NCBI GenBank assembly: GCA_003260075.1
Contig: QLIY01000272.1
Coordinates: 1-64,000 of the forward strand
Reading direction: 5' to 3'
Length of the DNA: 64,000 nt
Source: Phallusia mammillata
Lineage: Eukaryota > Chordata > Ascidiacea > Phlebobranchia > Ascidiidae
Positions within the stretch are counted from its first letter, which is position 1, and the number at the start of each line of letters is the position of its first letter. Below are positions 1 to 15,100 of this stretch, piece by piece. The notes under the pieces were generated by a model, which had not been told where the DNA came from, searched no databases, and saw only the letters and a program-made list of their open reading frames with translations. The position numbers and the translations under genes were made by a program.

Positions 1-102
1 GCTGATTTTCAATTCCATGTTTCCGCACACCAGGATATTTCGGGACGCTAGGTCCCGGTGGATAAAATTGTGACTCGAGAGATATTCCATTCCGGCAGCG
101 AC
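1..102 (-). CDS. ROR: ROR exon: kinase catalytic loop
   Basis: Reads [20 protein letters not shown] and then [14 protein letters not shown], the alpha-E helix and catalytic loop of a tyrosine kinase with the HRDLASRN signature (catalytic Asp and Mg-binding Asn present). The acceptor AG is at 103-104 on the minus strand. The exon continues past the window edge, so the DFG motif and activation loop are not visible. Vertebrate RORs have HKDLA here; this copy has canonical HRDLA. Confidence 0.93.
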
Positions 103-3100
103 CTGGAAAAAACACAATTTACCATCAAATAACTTCACTTTTTTCTAACTGCATTGGAAATCTTATTAAAACCGAACCGATGCGCAAGAAATAGCATATA
201 TTTTACGACAGTTTTCAAAACTCATAACGTCATCAATGACGTTTTTCAAAATGACGTAATCATTGATGTAAACACTTTTATTGTTACTCAAACGAAGCCA
301 CTAAATGGCATTTGCTCTGAGTGGATATTGTAATCAGTAATAAACTATCAAAAAAGTGACTTAGTTTTAGAACCAGTAGGGATGTGCCAAAACTGCAAAT
401 GTTCTGTTTGGTCGAGCACCGAGCTTCTCACGTTAATGCTCGGTGCTCGGCCGAGTACGCTCGGTGCATTATGACGTCACAAAAAATCCCCTTTCTACGT
501 TCTAGCTCTACAAGGTCAGCGGTGTTTTTTAAGCTGCGGTGTTTTTTAAGCTGATATGCCCATAAAGTACGCGCTTTTCCACCATCTAAAACATTTGAAA
601 AATCATTCGTTTTTGTTCATAGATACCGTTTCGAACACTAGTTACGTACGTTAGCAGGGCATAAATGTGCAAATTTAATGCTCGGGTCAGTTTGTGCAAC
701 TGCTCGGCCGAGCACCGAGCATCAAAAACAGCGATGCTCGGTACCGAGTACTCGGGTTCTGGNTTATTGATGTTTTGAATCAATTTTTATTTACTTTTTA
801 GCAAAAACTGGTACATTACCGTTGGATAAACCAAAGCCAATCACACACAGTTTATGTGTGACTAAGAAAACTAGATTTAATCAATTTACTAGGACGTTTT
901 TTAACAATGCCTAAAATGATAACCCCCTTACATTAAAATTTGACACCAAATTGTAAGAATTTCTTTTAATTTCTTTTAAAACAAAGAAATTAAAATTACA
1001 TGACGATCTTACGGGCTGTGCCCCCCCCCCTGACTAAGAAAACTAGATTTAATCAATTTACTAGGACGTTTTTTAACAGTCCCTAAAATGATAACCCCCT
1101 TACATTAAAATTTCACACCAAATTGTAAGAATAAAACACTGTGCCAGGCTTTCTTTTAATTTCTTTTAAAACAAAGAAATTAAAATTACATGACGATCTT
1201 AAATAAATTGAAATAAAAGTGTATTCTAAACGCATTTTTATTTACCTTTAAACATGCAACGTTTGGATGTTGGAGTTCAGAAAAGGTTTCCATCTCTCTC
1301 TGAAACTCATGGACTTGGGTGGCGATGGCACGATCTGTCAAAGTCTTTACTGCGACCTGTAAGACAACAGTTAGTTGAAACTGGGTCCAGTCTAACAAAA
1401 CGTCAACAATTTGTACATGGGTAATGTCAAATTTACCGGTTCATTGGGACAATAGTGAAGGTTGCTGAGAACCTGAGCCTTGAAAACTTTCCCGAACTTT
1501 CCATCACCTAGTTCTCCAATAACGTGGACAACATTGGAACTTAATTCCGGGACCTTTGTCTAAATAAAAAAAATGTAGTAAAAAATAGTTCAAAACTCTT
1601 TTTACTAATCCGGTTGCATTTTTAACACAGGAATACGTTATATTTCATTCATAAACACCAGACACGGAAAGAAGCTTAGGAGCTTGCATTTTTTGCAAAC
1701 GCTCTTTCTACAAGCAGTTAGTTCCAGGCATGGTATTAACTATGTTGAGCTTTTCTGGCAATTGTAATTTTGTACCGAGTGTTATTTTTTACCCTGATAA
1801 AGGTGACCCGTATAGGACGTCGAAACGTCGGCACAAAAATGCAATTGTCAGAAGAGCTCTATATAGTTTAATAATAATCTTTGTTGTCGCAGGGTGTGAA
1901 ATAAGCCCCCCCCCCCTGATAAAGGTGACCCGTATAGGACGTCGAAACGTCGGCACAAAAATGCCATTGTCATAAGAGCTCTATATAGTTTAATAATCTT
2001 TGTTGTCGCAGGGTGTGAAATAAGTTCGTTTTTAATAACAGAAAATCTAGGTTTTTAAAGGCAGAAAGGTGAAAATAAAAACCGTGACGCAAGTAACGAC
2101 GTCATAAGATATTAAACCAAACAGGCGATTAAAGAAAATAATCTCACAAAGATTTCTACTCCAAACAAAGTAGCTACTGACCTTCTTTGCCGACAATTGT
2201 TTGGTTTCCATTTTGGTGCCCTTGGTTTGTTGAACTCCCTTCTTCCTTTTGCGACAAGCGACACAGAATACAACCACTAAACAGCCAAGAAGAAGAGGGA
2301 CGCTCACAGCCGGGATGAGGATCATTATCAAGTCCGGAGATTCAGAGTTATAGTCTAAAAAACAAAATAAATTTCTAAAAAATTGACACCACATACATCT
2401 AAGGTTGATATTTTTAAAGCCTTTTCCTCAGCAAGGGTTTTCACGATTTTATGAAAAAAGTTCCCCCTTGGATACTTACTGCATTGTGGTACTTGGCACT
2501 CAGACTTAACCGTGTATTTCTGATCTACGTAGCACCATGGCGCCTCCCTGTGACCACCAGGGTTGCGGCAAAAGTTGTGCCCGCCGGACAGTTGTGGATA
2601 CTGTAACCAAAAAAAACAATATTTACTAACATAAAGAGATGTCGTAATGAACCCGTTATTCAAAGTAAGCTTTTCCGACTGTAAGGTCTGAAAAATGGTA
2701 GCAATGAAATATTCAAACATTTGTACAGTAAATCTGGTTAAACCGGATTCAGTTAATCCGGATATTCGGCTAGTTCGACAAAACTTGAGGTACAGATGAT
2801 TTGTAATGTGGTAACACTTAAACTAATCGACATCGGTTATTGCGGATCTTCGCTTTATCCGGACACATTTGTTTAGTCCAAACAAGTCAAGATTAACCGA
2901 GGTTTACTCTACTAGAAGGTCTTATGTCTTCAAATAACTGTAGACACACGGTATTCCATTAAGCTTTGAAACATAAAGACTTGTGACGGAATAAAATTAA
3001 AATACTTTTAGGAAAGATAGGCTCCTTTAATTAATTTAACACAATGCCCCAAAACCAAGAGAAGTTATTCTACATACCTGGAGGAGCATAGATTTTGGCC

Positions 3101-6100
3101 ATGTCATACAGGTTTGTCCGGTGGCTGTTACACTCAATACGCCTCTGTAGTCTTCGCCAGTCTTATTGTAGCATCTGTGAGCGGGATCCACTACACTCGG
3201 CAAACCGATGTCAGTACATTCTCCATCTAATGCAGTGGTGGTGGGGGGCAGCTTCGAACAATCGGCTGTCTTTTGTATCTCCTAAAAACGAAAAACGGGT
3301 GATAACTGGTAAGCCTTAAACAGGGTTTCAAACAGGATTAAATTATTTCCAAGGGTAAATTGGAGAAAAATTAGAAAAGTAAATACATATTGTGGGTATA
3401 CGAATGTTAAACCACGGGTGTTAATTTTATCATGAAAATCTACAAATCTACAACGAAAAAAGGTTGAGAACGTAGAATAACACACAATAATTGTAGTTCA
3501 GAAGAAACTGATTCTACCAAATTAAAAACTGCCAACAATGCAATTGTTCCGTCGCTGTGTTTTATTGCAAATTGAAAGATCCCCCCCCCCCGAAAAAAGG
3601 TTGAGAACCTAGAATAACACACAATAATTGTAGTTCGGAAGAAACTGATTCTACCAAATTAAAAACTGCCAACGATGCAATTGTTCCGTCGCTGTGTTTT
3701 ATTGCAAATTGAAATATATTTTTATAATTGTTAATTACGTAATATGAATAACAAAACGTGCGTTACACAAATATTAATATATATATGACGTCATAGTCGA
3801 ATGACGTCACAAACCAAGCAGAAAACACATATTTTAGTTTTGGTCGCTTTCAGGATTTAGCGAGAGAAAGAAACGCTTTTTAGGTTATCATGGGTAAGAA
3901 GACTCTAATTTTGTAACCTAATATCAGGTGCGGCGACCTTTTCACCCCGTGGCGTTAATGCGTTGATGTTGAAAGTCATTATATCCGAACATAACTCGCT
4001 TACACAAAGGCTGTTGCCAAAACGCACCACTTAGATAGCGATGCATTAACCCTTTTCACGCTTTAATGCACATTATTGGGTAAAATTTCTCGGGTATGTT
4101 TGAATTAATTGTTTGTAAAAACAAAGGTTAACGGCTGTTTAACCACCAAAAAGGATTTTACGCTAAGTTTAATGTACTTTTGTCACTCACTAACGTGTAA
4201 AACCCGTAAGACTCAAAACAAAAGCATGTGGAGATCGGTTTAACGCTTATTCAGTTGAACGCCATAAATTGACTTTAAAGTTTAAATGAAGGACTACTTG
4301 TGTCTGGGCCTCTAGATCTTTAAACTTTAGGCCGTTCACACATTATACAGCGTATATTAGCGTGTTTTATTGTTATACTATTAAACTGCTTTGATTTATT
4401 TTACCACGGTTGTTTAAGCACTCATTTTCATATCGATTCCAGCAACTGATGATGCCACTTATGCGAAATATATATTCCTTTGATGCTGTTTTACGGAGGG
4501 TTTTATCCATTCCATTGGTTTTAATTTAATGTTATATAATGTAAATTTAATGTAAAAAAGGCAAACAGTGATCGTCAGTTTAAGCCATGCTGTCGATGGT
4601 TTCAATCCATTACTAAAATTGTCGTTTCAAAAATAGTTAAGTATGTAGTTGATACACTTACCTTGATAACAAGATCATTGGGTTGTTGAAAAAACGCTTC
4701 TCCACAGACATCATATTTTAGCAGCTCACAATCCTCACGGCATAACCTCAGTGGGACAGCGGGAGTAACAGGAGTGCCGTCCCGCTCAGCACAAGGGGGA
4801 AATAGAAAGAAGCAGAAAGCCTCAGCAGCGTATTTTCGACACTTGGGGTCGATGTTCGAGTTCTTAACTGAAGTCAAAAAAAAACTTGAGTATGTTTGCA
4901 TTTATGCCTTTTTTATAGTAAAAAAATTGTTGATATTTAAATAATAATCAAAGTAAAGAAGTAATATCTCTATGTTTTAATGCCAAATTGTATATGTGTG
5001 TCCTAGAAACGAATTATTCCAACGGAAAGCACAAAACTTATAGAGACCTTTTGTCTTTGAATGTATTCTAATTACAGACTTGGTTAAGTTGCCTCTGAAA
5101 GGCCAAAATATTATCAGAAAACCAAATAATATACTTTACATCTACGCTATTTTACATTCCAAAAACAATCGATCTCTGTTTATATTGTGGTACGTTTTCC
5201 TTAAAATTTTATCCTATGTTCGGTGCCTAAAATTGGTTTAGTAACTTTAGTTCTTTGGCGTTTTACTACAGCACCAGCCGCTTTCTGTTTTTACTGTCGC
5301 GAACCCAACATATACACGGCTATGTCAGTCATCACTCACTGACGGACGCCATTCTTTTATCTCCTAAAATCCCATATATGGCCACACACAATAGGAGTAT
5401 TCCATTCTATCAATCAAAAACTGTTCACGTTTGGGTTTCTGTCGTCCGCAAATCCAACAGTTTGGATTTAAGCTCGTCCGAAACGTTACCAGCCCTTAGC
5501 TTATCAATGCCCACTATATAAACATTAGTCTGGAATTGCTGTAGCAGGTTTATCCCAAAAGATAACGTTCTGCGATTTTCTATCATTTGGAAGGGTTTTT
5601 GTCCTTATTTGAAGCTATTTTGTCTCGAAAAGCCTACGAAGTCGTTTGTTTTGTAATATACGGGTGACCTTCAGGGTTTTTAGGTTCAGGTATGAAAAGC
5701 AAAATACATTTACCTATGGCGCTTATGGCCTGCGTTAAAGTTTGCTCTACGATCGTCTGTTCCTGGAAGGCGTCAATAAAAACTTGTTTTCCACCTTGGA
5801 AATAGTCCTTGCACACATAGCCCGTGTACTCTTCACATTTTCCTTCGAAAATATCCCTAGAAACAAATCATGAATTTCAAAAAACTAAACTATAGTCGAC
5901 ACTTTTGTAACATGTTTATTTTTCTTAAATGATGATTTTGGTTTACTTGCAAATTGTGATATAACAACTGCAAAGGCTGATGTTTAAAAGTTAATTTCCA
6001 TGTTTAGGAACAAAAGAATAACCAAGGACAACTTACGAATCAAATATCACGTTTTCTCCTGCAGGCAACGGGTCTGCAAAACAAAAACAGTTAGATTTTA

Positions 6101-9100
6101 AAGATTTATTTACATTTTTTATGAAGCGCCTTGTTATTGTTATCGATTGTGATGACGTTAGCAGCCAAATAAGACAGATCCTAGTTAAGAACAAACTCGC
6201 AAAAGCAAATGCATAAAAACGTTTCACCGTTATATACCACTAATAGTAGTGAAACAAAATTTTACAAAACCGACAAAAAAGCGTGTCGTTTACACAAAAG
6301 CAAATGCTAAACGCTATTTGTAAGCTATCGGGCTGCAGTGAAGCAAGCGCCGCACATTTGGTTATACTGGGCACTTGTATTTAAGCTGTACACATCCACA
6401 TAGACCATGGTACCAGCATAAGCACGATAAGAAATAATCGGCTTTGAGCTCATTACCAGCGATGACGGGCGTGAAAAGACCCAAAACAGAGCTCAAAATC
6501 TATCCGTTGCAAAAGAATGTAGGCTAGGCTTCGTGAAACGATGAGATATAGGCCTGTAACAAACTGATATTTTGTGCACCAGACACGCCTGGAGCACTGA
6601 TAATGCGATGATAAAAATGAAACAGGATTCTGATCCTAGAAAGATTGCCTTACTTTCTCGAGGGCATCAAGCTATATGTTACCATTATGGCCGTTTTAGG
6701 CAAGATACGCATATTTCGAAAAACTATTTTATGGTGAAAGCTTGTGTAAGTCCACAAGGCCTAGATTTTGTTTAATTTGGTTTAACAAGGGTGTTATATC
6801 ATTAAAGCTAACATTTTGAAGGAACAATATATTTTTTGTGATAATAGCCGCTTTTACTATGTTGACTGTATATTTGCAAAGTTACAATAAAAATGTTACA
6901 CCCAAAAATGGTATTCTGTGGGACAATAATATTAACACACCTATGAAATCAAAGCGTTATCATTTGAGCCTCCATAGAAACAGTAAAAATCCTTTCCTGG
7001 TGTACTGTAGCAGCCTACAGAATTTAAGGTAAAACGCTTGATACGATTGTCACCTCAAAAAGGGCCGCAGCTTAGCACAGTTGATGGATAGACACATTTT
7101 TATATTAAGAGCGCCAATTTCAGCACCTGCAAAACTTGGCCAAACTCTAAAACCTATTTATCAGGCTTAAGGTCTGCACTGACTGCCTCTTTCACTCCAG
7201 CCAGACGTTACGCATGATCGATTGGTAATTATGACGCAAGAGACGGAAGGCGTCCAAGGTCTAACGAGCTTAAAATTTGTTTCATAAACAATTCCGTTCG
7301 GTTCGCGAAAGCTGTTGCGTTCGCTTAACTGAGTTTTTGGTTGAAATTTGGCGTGAGTGATCGACAAAACAAACAATACACTGTAAGGTAGCAACACTTT
7401 CATGAAATAGAGTTCAAAGGACCTGTTGAAGGTAAAATTGTGTCTAAATTTGTCATCGCAAACTACATTAAGCTTTTTTTATTTTACCAAAAAAATGGGA
7501 TGAAGTTATAGAACGAGGTTTGATACCGGGTTTAGATTTACCTCTAAAAACAAATCTGAACAAAAAATATAAAGATATCTGTAGAGGACAAGCGCGTAAA
7601 AAATGTGTGTAGAAACTGAATAAAGGATTTTTAAATACAATCTCGAAATTTGTCAACAGATAAATAGAGAAAAAACGATGAAAATCCCTGCTTTAGAACC
7701 TAATTGCTTTAAGATATCCGAACGAAAAACTTGAGGCCCCTTTTTGTATTTTTTATTCTAAGCATTACACAACATATTATGGCTAATCAAGCACGGACTG
7801 AGCAAATTGTTTCCACCATGTTAAACTCGCTTTGAAGTTAGAGATTTTCCCTAGCACGCGTGACCAGACTTAAAAACAACCACAGCAGGGTAATTTGTGG
7901 TCTAGCAAATACCAAAATCCGGCTTAAAACCTTTATCTTAACGTGGCTTACACCCTTAACGCATCATTACATGCAGCTGCAACAATCCACTAAAGCCCGG
8001 CATTGACCGCAAACGGCCACAAATTACCAAAAACGGGCACAACTTACTGAATGTAACCAGTAGGAATGCGCTGGCCTGAACTCGTCGCAAACCATTGGAA
8101 GCTTCGCAACGGTATAGTCCAGAGTCAGAGGTATAGGCATCGTTTATTTGCAGTCGGGAACCCCATGATTTTGTTTTGATTTTGATTCTCATTCCGTCTG
8201 TCAGTGTCTGTTGGTTTTTATACCTGTAAAACAATTTTTGTTATTGTTATGTTGAGGTATTAGGCCATAGTTATTCCCTAAAATGAAAAGTAATCAAGCC
8301 TAAGCATTTAATGTCTAATTTGGACAAAAACAAAAACAAAATTTCGTGAACCGCACGTATGCCATGTTAAAAAGTAATATACATGTATTTAAATACCAAA
8401 CATATTTCCAATTTTGGCTTGGTAAATATTAAAAACAAGTAAAAACACCAAGATATTGTTACCCAACCACGGGGCGCCTTTTGCCAAGCTAAAATAAAAG
8501 ATTTAGAAACCCTATAAAAACGCATAAACGGGTTTAATGTTTTTCCTTTTTCTCTGTCCTAATTTGCAGCAATTGACATCGTAAATAACATATCATGTAA
8601 TGGTCAAAGACGATAGGGATGTGATAAACAACTTACCATGTATATTCGATGTTAGAGGATGGATTTCCTTCCACCTTGCATCGAAAACTTGCTTTGTCAC
8701 CGGACGTCACAGTCTGATTCAGCATATCCTCATCGAGTTTCAAAAATGCTTCCTCATCTGCAAAAAAAGACGAAGTTTCCAAGTTTCTACGAATCTGTGT
8801 TTTATCCTACAATTGGTTGAGTTCATGTTTTATAGCTTTCACTTTGTCTATAATTTTGCTTCTAACACTGTTAAGCAGTGGTGGGATTCAACCTCTATAG
8901 AACCGTCTCACGAAATTTTTACGAGATCAGCGAACCGAACCGGTTATCATTACTTGGTTACTGTCAACGGACTTATTGTAACAGAAATATAACTTTTGTG
9001 ACAGAACCCGCTAACAAAATGTTTAACTCCTACCACTGCTGTTAAGGTATGTTTGTATTTGAAAGTAGAAAATACTTTTAATGAAATAAATAGGTCACCC

Positions 9101-12100
9101 TGATGAGGACGCAACAAAAGACATTAAAACGGCGGATGAGTCAAGTACAATTGCCAGTTGATCAAAACTACAGTTTACAAATAGACCATGTTTGACTTAG
9201 TTGTGTCTAGCTTGAAGGATTGAATGTAGTATGTTGTGTAATGGACCAAACTAAAAATATTGTGGTATTCAACACATGTTATCGTTGATTAATCTTATCC
9301 AACAGAAATGCTTGTACGTCATACCGGTGACGTAACATGCTGTCACTACATATATGGGCAATGCAATCGACTTGTTAGCATGCAATTTTGTCGACAACCA
9401 TTCGAATTCAACGATGCAAATTCAAGAGAAAAAAGTCATGAATAAAAACAACCAAAGAACACATTGTGTAAATTTTCTGCTGGGATATTAAGTAACGCTA
9501 TCCATAGAATGGGTTAAACCAAACATCTGGCTAATGACGTAACCGTCACGTGGTAAGGTTTTACACGAATTCCAGCCAATTTTAGTTAATTGCTTCGATC
9601 GGCCGATTTAATTGCTACAATTTTACACGGTATCATTATCACAGAGCTATTAGAACGACCCGTATTTGGAAAGCCGAATTACAAAGACCGCAATTGTTAT
9701 GCTTGAAATTAACGTCGAAAATCAATATTAGTGGATGTTTTTTCCTGTGTCTATCCAAATACCGCTTACCTTAATACTAAGAAAATACGACAAACAAAAC
9801 GAAAAACGGCACGTTAAAAAGATTTCTTATTTAACCTTATATACTTAATAGTGACTGCAATGTCTATTGGTGGATATGCAACATTCCCGAAACCTTGACG
9901 CAATGATTGTACTGCGCAATGAGATAGCACCAAACTTGATGGACAGATAAAGCGTTTAACGGGCTCCAAATATGGAATTTATAGCGATCGAAAAGCTCTT
10001 GTAAAAATTGACTAGGTATTGGCGCCGTCTTGAAATTTTGAGACAACAAGTTCTCATATTATAAACACTAGTACTTCATTACCGTTCCACCAAGCGTACA
10101 ATAGTTTGATATCGTTTTCTGCGGAGTTTAGTCAGTGATAAGTGATGGCTCACTCGTGTTACCGCATGATTTCAACAGCATTTCTGATTGCAGAAAGGGA
10201 GTACGAACCTTGGGTATTGATTTCTTGGCGTTTCGAAGCCGTAAACGTGACTTATGATGAACAGATCCTGGGATAAGATTACGTTTTTTCACCAGTCACT
10301 TGACTCGCTGCCCTAACTGGGTTTGCGGTCAGCAGAATGTCAAATCTCAGCACGAATGGGGTAGTTTTGTGGTACAGGCCGGTCGCGCCAATACCCCCCC
10401 CCCCTCGCTGCCCTAACTGGGTTTGCGGTCAGCAGAATGTCAAATCTCAGCGCAAATGGGGTGGTTTTGTAGGAGGCCAGTCGCGCCAGTGCGTTGTATT
10501 AAAAGATAACGCACAAAACGCTACTCTGTTATTTAATGCATTGTTGGAATTTTACATCAGAATTCTCGGCATTAAGAAAGTACTTAATTTAGTAGAAAGT
10601 ACTTAATTTAGATGTGGTGATAGTTAGAAAAGTGCACTATGGCAAGCTTGCTTCGACAAAATATTCGGTCATTTCTTGAAAGTCAACAACAAACTTCATA
10701 CTACATGTGCAGTGACAAAACGGCCAAAGAAGGTTTCATTGTAAAAACCGTCACAAATTGCAAATTGGCAAGTTCTACATGACCAAATGTTTCGAAGAGT
10801 TATCCATAAAAAACAATCCATTTTCTCAGCACTGTGTTGTATATGTTTAGATTACACGGATTCTAGAAAACTCTCAAGCGCAACCAATCGGAAAACGTTT
10901 GTTTATTTCTGACACAATCCACGCCTTGGAGTCAGACCAAAATCGCCATCTTTAGACCAAAACGCGAGTAACATCAAGAGGTCAAAAGGTGGCGCAAATC
11001 GCATTATAAAGAGAGCACCCGCGATTAGAGAGCCTCGCGCCATGCGATTTTATGACCCGGGGTCAGTCGCAGGTCATTGACCCCGACGGTTGCTGACATG
11101 GATTAGGGATAATACATTAACGATTTTTTTTCTCTAAATTAGTTTTTAATGAACTTTTTGCGACTAACAGGTCAGAAATGCTTGTTTATCAACAATATAG
11201 TTATTTTTTTAATATAGTCTTGAATTCGATACCTTAATTGGCCATGTAAGTTATTTCGTTTCAAACTGGCTTAAATCAGTTAGACGCTTCTGGGCAGGGG
11301 TGGGCAACCTGCGGCCGCGGGCCGCATGCGGCCCTTTAATAAAGCTTGTGCGGCCCGCAGAGACGCTTGGATTTCAAAAGTACAAACGAGTCCAATTATT
11401 ATTTTTGAGCTGATTAATGCGCCTGATGCTTTTCTGCGATCTGGCAAAATGTGGCTAGAATCAAATACGAATTATACTTAAGCATATTTGGTAAGAAACA
11501 AAGCAAAATCACTTTGTGTGGTGCACATGTGCGTATCCAATTTTGACATATAATTGGCCCTGGCGGTAACGAAGGTTGCCCAACCCTGCTGCTTTTGGGT
11601 TTACAAAGGTTTGCAGCTATTAACGTCACAAGTGTGCATCTAAACGAGAAAATCGTTTTATAAGAACTAAGTGGATTTTTTAGGTGCATTTGCAGAAAGC
11701 GTTATTAGGTTACCAGTTTAACGTGCAGCATATGATATGAGCGTTGAACAGCTGGTGCTCGTTTGTTCGATTCGATATGGGCCTTTTGGACGTTCCGCAT
11801 CGGGCCAATTGTCATAATGCTTGATCTACTGCAGTAGTTCCCAACCAGGGGGGGAATTCCCTACTAGGGGGAACTTTGTACTTTGTAGGGGGGAATTTGT
11901 ATCACAATATTATTCTCTTACTGGTTGTCTGTGCTATGTGTTATTGCTGCATTTGCCATATATAAGGGAATTAGATTTTGTAGGGGGGGAATTAGATTTG
12001 AATATCGACTAAAAGGGTGTACAGGACAAAAAAGGTTGGGAACCACTAATCTACTAGGTGGGATTCACAATGGCAAAATACAGGTCGTGGTTTGTTGGCG

Positions 12101-15100
12101 TCCAGAAATGAAATCGATAGCTTTGTTTGAGTTTTTTTTAATTTGTTCCAAAATTATGCTTACATTCGTACAAAAATTAGCATAACACTGTGAGGTGTGG
12201 GAAATCTACAAGTTCCTATTAAGTGGCAAGTTACCGCATGTTTTAAAGCAAGTATTGGGAAAGAACATACCTGGGTCTGATGTCGAGGCAGGGGGTGAAC
12301 GTCTGTTGAAAAATATAACATGTAAGAAATCAAAACATAAGTACGCCCTGGAGCATTAAGTATTGAGTAATACTAATATCTATAATAAAATACTTTAGGC
12401 CAGCGGTTCCAACCCAAGGAGGAATTTTAAAACTTGAGTGGAGGAATTGACATTATTTGTACAAGTGGTTTGAAAATATACTCTTGAGCTCTGGGAATAT
12501 GACCTGTAAAGTTAATAAAACACCACATTTTAAATGATCTTCGCATGGCTTAGTTAGCATGTATTGGGAAGTATATTAGGAGGGAAATTTGTTTTTAATT
12601 CTTGAGGGAGGAATTCGAAAAAGTTTGGAACCACTGCTTTCGGCAAAAAACGAAACAAAAACGTTAAATCAATTGAATTTACTCACCCTGCTGGGGCAGA
12701 ACCGGTTGAGCCTAAAGCGGCCGACGACAGCGATGACGTCAGATCGCGAACCCACCTGACGTCACGGGTGTGTCTCCTCAACTTTTTCGTTTCCTTTCCT
12801 GTTACAAAACAAACCAATGTCATAATGGTTTTGTGTGTTGGGGGAAGTTGCGCTTGGTTTGTTCGGCTGTGAAACCAGGAACCCCACTGCTGTTGGTGGT
12901 ATATGGAATGCATTAGTCGTAACATATGAGTTATAAATGGTAAACTCAGGTATCTTAAGACGCAGGCATAGTGTCATGCTTTCAGTGTGGTGAATTATAT
13001 TACAATGGCAGTACAGTACTAAATACTTTCTCCTCGCAATTTCAGTGGGTTGTAACAAACAAAAAAAGCTGTGTTTTTACCCCATTTAACCTTATATTTA
13101 TTTTTACCCGCATTCTAACCCATCCAAAGACAGAGGTACACTTTCAATTCCAAACGACAACCAAATATACCCCACATGAATAACTGGCGACTAACCAACA
13201 ATTGTTTGGCCGAAAAAAATATGACTCACAGTTATAAAGCAAGACTTTGTAATCCACACACACCTGACAACGGAAATGTATTTATCCCAAGCAACAGAGG
13301 ACACTACATTTCATGGCGAATGATTTACGTGATTGGCGTAGACTGGTCCGGATTAGGGACTGTTTGTCATTGAGATTTAGTAGCGTCAAAAAACTTCGCG
13401 CCTTTTGGCAGCTAAACTAACAGCAAACATGGCTTGGAGCCATTTGCTCAATCCCATGACGCCCCAGTCTAGCAGGGCGATAAAATGTGTGAAAATATGC
13501 TTCGACTGCTTTATACAAAGTTACCAGTCAAATAGCATGATACTACAGCACAACAAACATACAATTTCTGTTTTTATGGTCTTTGGGTGGCCTTCGGGCT
13601 TTTGACAGTGATATAGTGCAATTGATCCTGAATTTAAAACCAGTGATACCCAATCTACAATGAGTCACCTAAGTTTCAATGATTGTCAACCGGTTTCCTG
13701 GGGGCTGAACACTTAGCAATGCCGTCACTGTTACGTATAAGCCCCCCATTCTTTTCATATCGAACGTTAAACAATCACAAAAACTATAGGAATCGCATTG
13801 CCTTTGTTCTGCTCAACACTACAAAGGCACGTTGGTAGTTTGCTCGAAATCGCAAAACCTTGTGCAAATACCACAGCTTGGAAAAGGAAAAATTGCCTTC
13901 CCCAGGCTTAGTTGATAATACACCGCAAACCAGCAATTACATATGAACGCCTAGATATATTTCAATAGCACTTTTGTGAATGATTTTTGTGTTACAAGTC
14001 CTTTTTGTTCAGTTTACATAAGCTTGAGTAAACCCACACTTCCGATGTAGGCTTGTTATTGAACTAATGTATTGTTGAAACGGATTAATACCTGGAAGGG
14101 GAGTGGTGTTTACGCCGTGACGGTGATACCAGTTTTTCACGGGTACTTAGGGTCAACATATCCGTTCACATTTTCGTAAACTTACGTTCCCATTAAACCG
14201 TGACAATAGCTTACACACGGCTTTACACTAGCACCCTTTAATACGTTAATATTTAGTAATCTAAGCAAGTTTACAAACTGAATTTTAAATGTGGTAATAA
14301 GTATTGTTCTATTAAAATATGCCGAAACTTGGTTCTACAACACATTAGTGGTTATAAAACACAAAACATATCCAAAAATCTAGCTCAAAGCCATTTTCAG
14401 GCAAGTGTGTAGTGTATTGAAAATCAAACAACTATAAACGTATGCATGTCAGTTTTATTAAAAACATAATTATTGGGGCTAACCGACAGATTGAAATCAC
14501 TGTTGTCCCAGACTGAACAGACATGCCGTAAAATTGGCGGTTTAAAGCGATATGCGACGTTTATTATCCAATTTTCCCGGGAGGCTTTTTTGCTGGAATT
14601 GATTATTACCGATTTCGATTTTCTCTACTAGACAGCTGGGATGACAAATAAGGCACAATGAATGATTGGCGTTTTGTGGGTTTCATGCGAATATCGAATG
14701 TAAAACGCTAATGTATACTTTTTGAAACGATCAGAATTAAAATGTATGCAATGTTAACTGTATTAGTGCACTGCTAAAATCATTAACTTTAAACCCATGA
14801 AAATCATTAATACCACAGACATGGGCGCCGACAGAAAATTTTGCACCCCCCCCCCATTAAAATGTATGCAATGTTAACTGTATTAGTGCACTGCTAAAAT
14901 CATAACTTTAAACCCATGAAAATCATCAATACCACAGACATGGGCGCCGACAGAAAATTTTGCAAGAGAGGGTAAATTTTGGCTCATACTTTACCGCATC
15001 AAGAATTTGTTACATATGAAGGCATAAATCGTGTACTTCACAATTGAGTTGCCTAAAAGTTAGAGCATTAAACGATGTCACAAATCCCCGCGCTGCCACT

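Larger units (their letters stand above)
107..1245. other. ROR intron region lacking an expected kinase exon
   Basis: Contains a truncated hAT-like MITE (about 373-762) ending at a single N (763), and a C-tract duplication (859-1200). No reading on the minus strand resembles the kinase hinge/helix D that should lie here. Confidence 0.6.
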
